The notes beneath the pieces are model-generated. The model was not told the DNA's origin, did not search any database, and worked only from the letters and a program-made list of their open reading frames with translations. The translations under genes and the position numbers were made by a program. From Pseudomonadota bacterium (GTDB lineage Bacteria; Pseudomonadota; Gammaproteobacteria; Competibacterales; Competibacteraceae), in contig JAGTSD010000025.1 in the NCBI GenBank assembly GCA_018262135.1, forward strand, positions 1 to 11,010: DNA of 11,010 nucleotides. Reading direction: 5' to 3'. Below, one piece after another: positions 5,597-11,010 of this stretch (its first letter is position 1; each line of letters opens with the position of its first letter).

Positions 5597-6797
5597 GGCT
5601 GGAAGACTCGCGGTCGGTGCGGACCCAGGCGGCGTCCTTGCGAGCGCCGCGCAGCAGGGCCTTGAACAGGGTCAGTTTCCACAGGATGTAGAACGGCGCG
5701 GCGGCCACCGCCTGCACATCGCGCCAGCCGCCGCCGCCCACCCGAATCGCCGCCAGCACGTGCGAGCCCACTAGCGCCAGGCCAAACAGGGCGTAAATCC
5801 GGCTGGGCGCGAAGGGTGGCAGAAGCGCCAGCAGCAACAGCAACACGTGGAACGCCAGCGGCAATAGCCACAGCTCCAGCAGCGGCTCGGCTTCGCGCCA
5901 GCGTCCGGCCAGAATGCCGCGCAACAGAATCAGCGTCTGCTCGCGGATCATGCGGAACCGGCCGCCCTCCCAGCGGGCGCGCTGCCCGCGCGAGGCGCGT
6001 TCGCCACTCGGCATCTCCGACCAGACCGTGGTGGCGTCCATGAACCGCACCCGGCGACCGTTCTGCACCAACCGAATGTGATATTCCAGATCCTCGGCCA
6101 CCGACGCCGCATCGTAGGGTACGGCTTCCAGGGTGGCGCGGCTCAGGCCGAACCCGTTGCCGAGCAGGCCCACCGACACGCCCCAGAACTCGCGGCCACG
6201 CGGGCGCAGCACGTTGAACGCCTGCAACGCCACATTCATCAGCCGGGTGCGCACGGAAACGCCGGGGTTATCCACGCAGTAGCGGCTCTGCACCGCATCC
6301 GCGCCGGCCCGGAACCACCGCTGAGCCTCGGCGAACAGATTGGGTTCTACCCGCGTGTCAGCGTCCACTACCATGAAGGCGTCGAACGGCTCGTTCAGCA
6401 GTTGCCGGAAGGCGAAATCCAGCGCGTAACCCTTGCCGCGCCGGTCAGGATCGTGGCGCACCAGCACCCGCGCCCCGGCGGCTTCGGCCCGCGCGGCGGT
6501 ATCGTCCTCGCAGTTGTCGGCGACCACCACCACGGTCAATGTCCCACCCCCCGACTCGCAGGCGCACAAGCTCTGGATGCAGGCGGCGATGCCGGCGGCC
6601 TCGTTGTGGGCGGGAACCACGATGGCCAGGTTGAGCGGCGGCGCTTCACCCCCCACCCCAGCCCTCCCCCGCAAGGGGGGAGGGAGCGCGCGTTGGGACA
6701 GCAGAATTCCACCCACGGTCAGCATCAGCAGTTCAAACGTCCCCGGTACGCTCAGCAGCGCCAGCAGCGTACCCAGCAGCGCCCAGAAGTCAGCCAT
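5586..6797 (-). CDS. Membrane-bound processive-type GT2 glycosyltransferase
   Basis: 403 residues. An N-terminal membrane segment (about 7-33) is followed by a GT-A domain: LAIVVPAHNEAAGI (57-70), VVADNCEDDT (91-100), RGKGYALDFAF, VVDADT with Asp145 and Asp147 (the metal-binding DxD), SVAEDLEYHIRL with Glu235-Asp236 (acid/base region) and GQRARWEGGR with the QxxRW motif at 272-276. C-terminal membrane segments lie at about 303-328, 333-353 and 362-380. The ED and QxxRW motifs place it with cellulose- or hyaluronan-synthase-like enzymes and with the membrane GT2 proteins common in exopolysaccharide clusters. Residues about 37-54 (ALPPPLRGRAGVGGEAPP) are encoded by a small palindromic repeat and sit in the linker between the first helix and the catalytic domain. 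The ATG at 6797 is preferred over the upstream in-frame ATG at 6923, because 6798-6923 overlaps the frameshifted end of the preceding GT4 gene. It overlaps the frame-restored end of that gene by 8 bp. Confidence 0.9.
   Translation of the reverse strand: MADFWALLGTLLALLSVPGTFELLMLTVGGILLSQRALPPPLRGRAGVGGEAPPLNLAIVVPAHNEAAGIAACIQSLCACESGGGTLTVVVVADNCEDDTAARAEAAGARVLVRHDPDRRGKGYALDFAFRQLLNEPFDAFMVVDADTRVEPNLFAEAQRWFRAGADAVQSRYCVDNPGVSVRTRLMNVALQAFNVLRPRGREFWGVSVGLLGNGFGLSRATLEAVPYDAASVAEDLEYHIRLVQNGRRVRFMDATTVWSEMPSGERASRGQRARWEGGRFRMIREQTLILLRGILAGRWREAEPLLELWLLPLAFHVLLLLLALLPPFAPSRIYALFGLALVGSHVLAAIRVGGGGWRDVQAVAAAPFYILWKLTLFKALLRGARKDAAWVRTDRESSSHDR
6648..6686. repeat. Palindromic C-rich/G-rich repeat inside the membrane GT2 gene
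   Basis: A perfect 9-bp stem pairs 6662-6670 (CCCTCCCCC) with 6676-6684 (GGGGGAGGG) around the loop GCAAG, preceded by ACCCCCCACCCCAG. The element at 8078-8118 has the same plan: 9-bp stem, 5-nt loop (ACAAG) and the leader ACCCCTCACTCCCAG. The two are in the same orientation and are clearly one family. Read on the minus strand this copy encodes a Pro/Gly/Arg-rich linker in frame. Confidence 0.8.
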
Positions 6798-6950
6798 GAC
6801 CGCGCTCCCCGCCCAACCGCCGCCGGAAAATCGCCGCCAGCCGCTCGATGTTGCGATGCAGGTGGTATTTCTCCTCGACCCGCACCCGCCCGGCCTCGCC
6901 CAGTCGCCGCCGCAATTCCGCATCGTCCATCAGCCGGGCCAGCGCGCCGC
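6790..6950 (-). pseudogene. Out-of-frame C-terminal remnant of the second GT4 glycosyltransferase
   Basis: Shifting frame at the GCG-rich tract near 6942-6955 gives, on the minus strand, LARLMDDAELRRRLGEAGRV then RVEEKYHLHRNIERLAAIFR and RRLGGERGHG, ending at a TGA at 6790-6792. This is a textbook C-terminal tail for a GT4 enzyme (helix, then a WxxN/HxxN-type closing helix). The tail ends with an 8-bp overlap with the next gene's start, like other junctions in this operon. Together with the upstream frame it would give a protein of about 425 residues once one base is restored. Confidence 0.75.
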
Positions 6951-8066
6951 CGCCAGTCCTTCGGCATCGGAGGGCGCGACCAGCAATCCGTCCTGGCCAT
7001 CGCGGATCAGTTCGGGAATGCCGGTGATGAAGGTCGTGACGCAGGGAATGGTCATCGCCATCGCCTCCATCAGCACTACGGGTATGCCTTCGGCGAAACT
7101 GGCCAGCGCGAAGGCGTCAGCGGCGGCGTACAGTTCGCGGATGCGGTCCTGATTGACCGCGCCCTCGAAGACCACCGCCGTGCCGAGCCCGCGCTCGACT
7201 ACGATCTGCTCCAGGATCGGCCGGTCGGGGCCATCGCCGACGACGCGCAGCCGGATGTCGCGGCCTTCCGCACGCAGGCGGGCGATGGCGTCCAGCAGGA
7301 TGGCCTGACCCTTGGCGGGCGTCAGCCGGCCCACGCAGATCACCTCGAATGGGTGCGGATCGGCCCGGAAGGGGCGCGGCGCGAACAGCGTGGGGTCCAC
7401 GCCCAGCGGCGAAATCTCGAACTTGTCCCAGTGATCCGGCGGCGACAGCTTCATCAACTGGCTGCGCGCGTACTGGCCGATGCAGCAGATGAAACGGGCG
7501 CCGGCGATCTTCTCAGCCAGGTAATAGCCGGGCGCGTCGTAAAACTCGTCCGGGCCGTGAACGGTCATCGAGAAGGTGATCGGGAAAATCTGGTGGGCGA
7601 TCAGCGCCACGGTGGCGGCGGGGGTGGCGAAATGGACGTGCAGGTGGGTCAGACCCTCGCGCGCCATCCAGCGCCCGATCATCAGCGCCTCGACGAAGTA
7701 GAACATCCCGTAGGTCAGCTTTTTCAAATCCACGCCGCCCAGCCGTAAGGCGAATTTCAGGCCGCGAAAGAAACCGGCGGGCTGTGTGGTCAGCGTGGCC
7801 CACTTCGCGGCCAATGCGCCCGCCGCGCCGTGGCGCTTGACGTAGTACGTTCGCGCCGCTTCGGCCTGCTCGGCGGTGGTCAGCCGCTCCGGCGGGCGGT
7901 CGGGTGCGTTGATCGAGGCGACCTCGATTTCGAAGCCCAGCTCCCGCAACCGCAACACCTCGCGCAGAATGAAAGTATGGGAAATCCCCGGGTACTGGCT
8001 GACCAGATAGGCCATGCGCACCGGCGACATCGGTTCAAGCCTCGATTCGTTATTGTTAGGGTCCAT
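6930..8066 (-). CDS. GT4 family glycosyltransferase, truncated by a 3' frameshift
   Basis: The open frame gives 378 residues with GT-B fold features. N-terminal: VRMAYLVSQYPGISHTFILR, HLHVHFATPAATVAL and FSMTVHGPDEFYDAPGYYLA. C-terminal nucleotide-sugar domain: ISPLGVDPTLFAP (218-230), VICVGRLTPAKGQAILLDAI (242-261), RVVGDGPDRP (274-283) and ASFAEGIPVVLMEAMA, with the EX7E pair Glu326 and Glu334. The frame then ends abruptly as GLAAARWPG, losing about 50 residues that are still readable in another frame. The missing helix normally packs across onto the N-terminal domain, so activity may be impaired if the shift is real. The family transfers sugars from nucleotide donors in the cytoplasm; the donor is unknown. 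The ATG at 8066 gives a hydrophilic lead (MDPNNNESRLEP); the ATG at 8030 (MSPVRMAYL) is an equally plausible start. A palindromic repeat occupies the 63-bp gap upstream. Confidence 0.85.
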   Translation of the reverse strand: MDPNNNESRLEPMSPVRMAYLVSQYPGISHTFILREVLRLRELGFEIEVASINAPDRPPERLTTAEQAEAARTYYVKRHGAAGALAAKWATLTTQPAGFFRGLKFALRLGGVDLKKLTYGMFYFVEALMIGRWMAREGLTHLHVHFATPAATVALIAHQIFPITFSMTVHGPDEFYDAPGYYLAEKIAGARFICCIGQYARSQLMKLSPPDHWDKFEISPLGVDPTLFAPRPFRADPHPFEVICVGRLTPAKGQAILLDAIARLRAEGRDIRLRVVGDGPDRPILEQIVVERGLGTAVVFEGAVNQDRIRELYAAADAFALASFAEGIPVVLMEAMAMTIPCVTTFITGIPELIRDGQDGLLVAPSDAEGLAAARWPG

Positions 8067-8077
8067 CTGCTCTTCTT

Positions 8078-8118
8078 ACCCCTCACTCCCAGCCCCTCTC
8101 CCACAAGGGGAGAGGGAG
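8078..8118. repeat. Palindromic C-rich/G-rich repeat in the gap between PPTase and GT4 genes
   Basis: A perfect 9-bp stem pairs 8094-8102 (CCCTCTCCC) with 8108-8116 (GGGAGAGGG) around the loop ACAAG, preceded by ACCCCTCACTCCCAG. It is the intergenic sister of the element at 6648-6686. No T-tract follows it in the direction of transcription, so it is not a standard intrinsic terminator. It could still weaken read-through or shape the operon mRNA. Confidence 0.85.
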
Positions 8119-8129
8119 GCATCAGTGTT

Positions 8130-8915
8130 TCAAGCCCAGCACCAGCCGCGCCACCGCCAATCCGCGCCCAGCGCCGCCAGCGCCCCGATCCAGCCAGACG
8201 CTGGCTCCAGATTCAGTACGCTCCATTCCTGTCCCTGTCCCTGTCCCTGCCCCTGCCGCACGCTCGCGCGCCCGTCGGGCAGGGCATCTTCGCGGCCACA
8301 CACGTCCAGATTGCGCAGGCCGCTGGCCAAACCGCCGCCCAGCGCTTTGGCAATGGCTTCCTTGCGGGTCCAGCAGGCGAAAAATGCCAGTTGAAGCTGT
8401 TCCGCCGGCAACGCCTGGAACGCCGCCCACTCACGCGGCGCACAGACTCTTTCGAGGATCGCCGCATGGCTCACAGTTCGATCCAGCCGTTCCAAATCCA
8501 CGCCCACTTCACGGCGGGCCACGGCGTACAGCGCCTGACCGCCGCTGTGCGAAAGATTGAAATGCAGGCCGGTTTTCGCATCCACACCGGCCAGCGCCGG
8601 CTTGCCATGCGCGCCCTGCTCGAAACGCAACGCTGCCGCTGGCTGGTTCAAATACGCGCCCAACAGTTCCCGCAACAAACCACGCCCGGCGATAAACCGA
8701 TCCCGGTGTTCGGGAAAGCGGAATCGCGCCGCCCGTTCCCGTTCATCCACGGTCAGCGTCGCCGCCAGTTCCGCCAGCGGTTTGGGCGGCTGATCCAAAT
8801 CCGCCAGCCACAAGTGAATCTCGTCATCGGCCAGAGGGAGGCGCTGAGGCGCTGAGGGGTAAAGTTTTTCATCTGACCACTCGCCACTCGCCACTCGCCA
8901 CTCGCCACTAACCAT
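8130..8915 (-). CDS. Sfp-type 4'-phosphopantetheinyl transferase
   Basis: 261 residues. Such enzymes move the 4'-phosphopantetheine arm from CoA to a serine of carrier proteins. The family motifs are in order: HGKPAL (103-108), LHFNLSHSGGQALYAV (117-132), VGVDLERLD with the Mg-binding Asp140 and Glu142, and FFACWTRKEAIAKALGGGL (178-196) with Trp182, Lys185 and Glu186. The length fits the Sfp/AcpT group (about 220-260). It lies among glycosyltransferase genes with no carrier protein in view, so its partner is unknown. The ATG at 8915 gives an 8-bp overlap with the upstream GT4 stop, but the first 28 or so residues (MVSGEWRVASGEWSDEKLYP onward) are encoded by tandem repeats and no clear ribosome-binding site is seen. 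A GTG at 8894 is possible, and the conserved part begins only near LADDEIHLWLADLD (28-41). Residues 221-229 (QGQGQGQGQ) come from a hexanucleotide repeat. Confidence 0.9.
   Translation of the reverse strand: MVSGEWRVASGEWSDEKLYPSAPQRLPLADDEIHLWLADLDQPPKPLAELAATLTVDERERAARFRFPEHRDRFIAGRGLLRELLGAYLNQPAAALRFEQGAHGKPALAGVDAKTGLHFNLSHSGGQALYAVARREVGVDLERLDRTVSHAAILERVCAPREWAAFQALPAEQLQLAFFACWTRKEAIAKALGGGLASGLRNLDVCGREDALPDGRASVRQGQGQGQGQEWSVLNLEPASGWIGALAALGADWRWRGWCWA
8228..8257. repeat. Hexanucleotide tandem repeat inside the PPTase gene
   Basis: Five consecutive 6-bp units: CCTGTC three times, then CCTGCC twice. The unit is a multiple of three, so on the minus strand it reads as a Gln-Gly run (residues 221-229) in a C-terminal loop, after the last catalytic motif and before WSVLNLEP. 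Copy number could change without breaking the frame. Confidence 0.9.
8838..8857. repeat. 8-bp tandem repeat at the PPTase 5' end
   Basis: GAGGCGCT occurs twice in a row (8838-8845 and 8846-8853), followed by GAGG. It encodes part of the non-conserved N-terminal lead SAPQRLPL and lies about 20 bp from the 7-bp repeat tract. Confidence 0.7.
8877..8910. repeat. 7-bp tandem repeat spanning the GT4/PPTase junction
   Basis: Four perfect copies of CCACTCG (8877-8883, 8884-8890, 8891-8897, 8898-8904) are followed by a partial copy CCACTA and a decayed CCATTCG. The stop codon of the upstream GT4 gene (8908-8910) lies at the tract's end, and the tract encodes residues 2-13 of the PPTase (VSGEWRVASGEW). 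Because seven is not a multiple of three, a change in copy number would shift the frame between the assigned PPTase start and its body. Confidence 0.9.
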
Positions 8916-10176
8916 TCGCCAACAACCGCTGATACAGCGCCACCGCCGCATCCACCTTGGCGTCCCAGCCGTAGCGTTCCCGCGCCCGCCGCAAGCCTTC
9001 CTCGCCGCGCGCCCGCCAGGCATCGGGATGCGCCGCCACGTCTCGGAACACGTCCACCAAACCGCTGACCACGGCTTCCCGACCCGTATCCGGCAAGGCG
9101 CGGCCCACGTCATCGTCCACCACCTCCGCCGGTCCGCCGAACGCCACCGCTGTGACCGGCCGGGCGCAGGCCATCGCTTCCAGCAACACCGCGCCGCCCG
9201 ATTCGCGCACCGAAGGCAGGCAGAACAGGTGCGCCTCGCGCATCCGCGCCGCCACTTCTGCTTGCGGCAGCGCACCGACGCTGAACTTCACCTGCTCGTT
9301 CAAACCACGCGCCTGGACTTCCGCCCGTAATTCCGCTTCCAGCGGTCCCTCGCCGACCAGGGTCAGCACGACGGGCAACTCATTTTTGATCCGCGCCACC
9401 GCTTCCAGCAGCATCGAAACGCCCTTGAATGGCACCAAGCGTCCCACGAACACCAGGTGCAGCGGTCGAGCGGGTCCCGGCGGTTTCGGCCAGGGGCCGG
9501 GCGAGAACACGTCCAAGTCCACGCCGTTTTCCAGCATGGGCACACAGCGGGCGCGATGGCGCGGCGCAATGCTCTCCACCGTCGCCCGGGTTGCAGTCAG
9601 AATCGCTGCCGCCCCCCGGCTGGAACCGGCCAGCAGATCCACCAGTCCGCCCAGCTTGCGCACCGGATACACCCAGGCCGCATCGGCCCGCATGATGTCG
9701 GGGAAATGCGCCGGATTGCCCAGACCGCCGTTCCACGGCCCCAGCACTACGGGCCGCCCCAGCTTGTGCAGGCGGGTCGCCGCCATCGGGGAAACCGGCG
9801 TCACCGCATGAACGATGTCCCAGTCCGTGCCCGTTGCCCGCCGCCGGCGCAATTCCTTGAGCGCCGCCGCATCGTAGACATAGAAATCCGCCGAGGAGAC
9901 GAGAAACACTGCGTGCTGGCTCTGGCCGAACAGCCGCGCCGCCAGCCGGTACAGCGGCCCGGCGAACCATTCGGTATCCACGTAAATCACTTCCGACCCC
10001 GGCAGCGGCGCACCCGCTCCGGTCAGCGCCTCGCGGTTGCGAACGTGGGTGACCAGCGTCACTGGCAGCCGCCGGGCCAGCCGGGAATACCAGTGCCAGC
10101 CGATCTGCGACACCGAACCCATCCCCGGCCCGCATTGATACGCCGACAGCAGGAGTCGGGGCTTGTTCTCGCTCAT
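8908..10176 (-). CDS. GT4 family glycosyltransferase, first gene of the operon
   Basis: 422 residues with both halves of the GT-B fold. The start is MSENKPRLLLSAYQCGPGMG, with the glycine-rich loop typical of GT4 acceptor domains (GPGMGSVSQIGW), followed by VHAVTPVSPMAATRLHKLG and VVLGPWNGG. The donor domain carries PMLENGVDLDVFSP (213-226), HLVFVGRLVPFKGVSMLLEA (240-259), LTLVGEGPLEAELR (271-284), SVGALPQAEVAARMREAHLF and PSVRESGGAVLLEAMACARP, with the EX7E pair Glu325 and Glu333. It should transfer a hexose from a nucleotide sugar to a lipid-linked acceptor in the cytoplasm; donor and acceptor are unknown. GGGAG lies 7 nt before the ATG at 10176 and supports this start. As the first minus-strand gene after the divergent fadM, it probably heads the operon. 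Its stop lies in the 7-bp repeat tract and overlaps the PPTase start. Confidence 0.92.
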   Translation of the reverse strand: MSENKPRLLLSAYQCGPGMGSVSQIGWHWYSRLARRLPVTLVTHVRNREALTGAGAPLPGSEVIYVDTEWFAGPLYRLAARLFGQSQHAVFLVSSADFYVYDAAALKELRRRRATGTDWDIVHAVTPVSPMAATRLHKLGRPVVLGPWNGGLGNPAHFPDIMRADAAWVYPVRKLGGLVDLLAGSSRGAAAILTATRATVESIAPRHRARCVPMLENGVDLDVFSPGPWPKPPGPARPLHLVFVGRLVPFKGVSMLLEAVARIKNELPVVLTLVGEGPLEAELRAEVQARGLNEQVKFSVGALPQAEVAARMREAHLFCLPSVRESGGAVLLEAMACARPVTAVAFGGPAEVVDDDVGRALPDTGREAVVSGLVDVFRDVAAHPDAWRARGEEGLRRARERYGWDAKVDAAVALYQRLLANG

Positions 10177-10260
10177 CGTTTTGCTCCCACAACAGAAACG
10201 CTCATGCGCGATCCGGGTTGTTTCCCTACACTACCGCCACGCCACTCACGGAGCGTTCCC
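10177..10260. promoter_or_regulatory. Divergent intergenic region between the operon and fadM
   Basis: This 84-bp gap between oppositely directed genes must hold the promoters for fadM and probably for the polysaccharide operon. TACACT at 10227-10232 (plus strand) could be a -10 box for fadM, but no convincing -35 box lies at the right distance. CGGAG at 10249-10253 (plus strand) is a plausible fadM ribosome-binding site. GGGAG on the minus strand at 10184-10188 is the site for the GT4 gene. No clear FadR-like operator was recognised. Confidence 0.4.
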
Positions 10261-10665
10261 ATGAGCCATGTCATTGAAATCAAGGTCCGGGGCTACCACC
10301 TCGACCTGTTCCGCCACGTCAATAACGCCCGCTATCTGGAATTTCTGGAGGAAGCCCGCTGGAGCTTTCTGGAAGTCACCGACAATCTCGCCATTCTGGA
10401 TCAACACGGCTATGCGTTCGCCGTGGTCAACATCAACATCAATTACCGCCGCGCCGCCTACATGGGCGAAATCCTGCGCATCACCACCTCCATGAAGTCC
10501 ATTGGCGCCCGCCGGTGCGTGATGCACCAGCTCATCACGCTCAAGGATAGCGATACCACCATCGCCGACGCCGATGTCACCTTCGTCATCGTGGATACTC
10601 AGGCTGAAAAAGCGGTCAGGCTCGAAGGCGAGCTGCGAACGAGTATGGAGCGGATGGCGGGTTAG
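10261..10665 (+). CDS. fadM: Long-chain acyl-CoA thioesterase, FadM type
   Basis: 134 residues, a single hotdog domain. The N-terminal half, [20 protein letters not shown] then EFLEEARW, and the segment [16 protein letters not shown] are nearly identical to E. coli FadM (132 residues) as I recall it. The C-terminal [17 protein letters not shown] is also family-typical. Asp15 and the HVNN at 19-22 form the usual 4-hydroxybenzoyl-CoA-thioesterase-like active site. FadM hydrolyses long-chain acyl-CoA esters in the cytoplasm and in E. coli helps remove inhibitory intermediates of beta-oxidation. The ATG at 10261 follows CGGAG by 7 nt and is the only start that gives the family N-terminus. It has no obvious link to the polysaccharide genes. 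Its stop (TAG, 10663-10665) overlaps the stop of the convergent galE-like gene. Confidence 0.92.
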   Translation: MSHVIEIKVRGYHLDLFRHVNNARYLEFLEEARWSFLEVTDNLAILDQHGYAFAVVNININYRRAAYMGEILRITTSMKSIGARRCVMHQLITLKDSDTTIADADVTFVIVDTQAEKAVRLEGELRTSMERMAG

Positions 10666-11010
10666 CCACCCTCGCTCAACGGCAGAGCGGCTGATGGCCG
10701 CGTTTCCCAGCGCCAGGCGTGGGCGATGATGGTCGCCAGATCGGCGTAGCGCGGTTCCCAGCCCAGTTCCGCCCGCGCCCGCCGCGAGTCTGCCACCAAG
10801 CGCGCTGGATCGCCGGGCCGCCGTTCGCCATACTGCACCGGGATGCCCCGGCCGGTCACGGCGCGGGCGGTGTCGATCACTTCCCGCACCGAAAAGCCGT
10901 TGCCGTTGCCCAGGTTGTACGCCGCGCTGTCGCCGCCGGCCCACAGCCGTTGCAGCGCCAGCAGATGGACCTCGCACAGATCGGCGACGTGGATGTAGTC
11001 ACGGATGCAG
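10662..11010 (-). CDS. galE: UDP-glucose 4-epimerase, C-terminal part, cut by right edge
   Basis: About 115 C-terminal residues are visible, beginning [20 protein letters not shown], followed by [20 protein letters not shown], then [20 protein letters not shown] and [20 protein letters not shown]. These are the standard C-terminal motifs of GalE (RDYIHVxDL, YNLGxGxGxSVxEVI, RRxGDPAxLxAD). The NAD-binding and catalytic YxxxK parts lie beyond position 11010. GalE interconverts UDP-glucose and UDP-galactose in the cytoplasm and often accompanies polysaccharide clusters, so it may feed this one. The related UDP-N-acetylglucosamine or UDP-glucuronate epimerases remain possible. Its TAA (10662-10664) overlaps the fadM stop, leaving no room for a terminator between the two converging genes. 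Confidence 0.9.
   Translation of the reverse strand, partial: CIRDYIHVADLCEVHLLALQRLWAGGDSAAYNLGNGNGFSVREVIDTARAVTGRGIPVQYGERRPGDPARLVADSRRARAELGWEPRYADLATIIAHAWRWETRPSAALPLSEGG

Noticed and set aside
6798..6923. Upstream in-frame extension of the membrane GT2 to 445 codons
   Set aside because: This stretch encodes the out-of-frame tail of the preceding GT4; the membrane helix typical of the GT2 begins after the ATG at 6797.
6078..7748. Plus-strand open frame of 556 codons
   Set aside because: It is antisense to two well-supported glycosyltransferase genes, has His/Gln/Arg-rich low-complexity composition and no recognisable motif; long antisense frames are common in GC-rich DNA.
8078..8118. 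Intrinsic terminator between the PPTase and GT4 genes
   Set aside because: The stem is good but no T-tract follows it on the transcribed strand, and a sister copy lies inside a coding region, so it is better described as a repeat.
8916..9275. Upstream in-frame extension of the phosphopantetheinyl transferase to 381 codons
   Set aside because: The extra residues are Arg/Cys/Trp-rich and are an alternate-frame reading of the GT4 C-terminus, not PPTase sequence.
9457..10260. Upstream in-frame extension of fadM to 402 codons
   Set aside because: The extension is antisense to the GT4 gene. FadM proteins are about 132 residues and the family N-terminus begins exactly at the ATG at 10261, which has a ribosome-binding site.

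Overview
The window is GC-rich, almost fully coding DNA that looks like a gammaproteobacterial chromosome. The taxonomic hint comes from a FadM-type thioesterase very close to the E. coli protein and a bacterial thiopurine S-methyltransferase (Tpm). An environmental gammaproteobacterium rich in dispersed repeats is my inference; no lineage can be fixed from the sequence alone.

Layout. Positions 1-304 (minus) hold the N-terminal half of tpm, cut by the left edge. Positions 305-428 are a short gap containing a perfect 24-bp inverted repeat. From 10176 down to 429 all genes lie on the minus strand and form one polysaccharide-biosynthesis cluster. In order of transcription they are: a GT4 glycosyltransferase (8908-10176); an Sfp-type phosphopantetheinyl transferase (8130-8915); a second GT4 glycosyltransferase with a frameshift near its 3' end (6930-8066, ancestral end 6790); a membrane GT2 glycosyltransferase (5586-6797); a WbbL-like GT2 glycosyltransferase (4604-5596); a hexapeptide-repeat acyltransferase (4063-4593); a fusion of a degenerate sugar-transferase domain to a WecG/TagA (GT26) domain (2753-4066); a complete WcaJ-like polyprenyl-phosphate sugar-phosphate transferase (2011-2760); and a three-domain protein with nucleotidyltransferase-like, hexapeptide and degenerate sugar-transferase parts (429-1898). 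Most junctions overlap by 4-11 bp or are 10 bp apart, so this is very probably one translationally coupled operon. To the right, fadM (10261-10665, plus) diverges from the operon. It converges on the 3' part of a galE-like epimerase (10662-11010, minus), which is cut by the right edge.

How the genes work together. The complete sugar transferase should load the first sugar phosphate onto undecaprenyl phosphate. The GT26, GT2 and GT4 enzymes would extend the repeat unit, the acyltransferase would decorate it, and galE could supply UDP-galactose. No flippase, polymerase, chain-length regulator or export gene is in the window, so the cluster must continue elsewhere.

Two features stand out. First, beside the complete sugar transferase, two neighbouring genes carry sugar-transferase-like domains that lack the Asp-Glu catalytic dyad, each fused to another domain. 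Second, small palindromic or tandem repeats of the kind normally found between genes occur repeatedly here. Several sit inside reading frames without breaking them (in the GT26 fusion, the membrane GT2 and the phosphopantetheinyl transferase), while others fill the few gaps in the operon.
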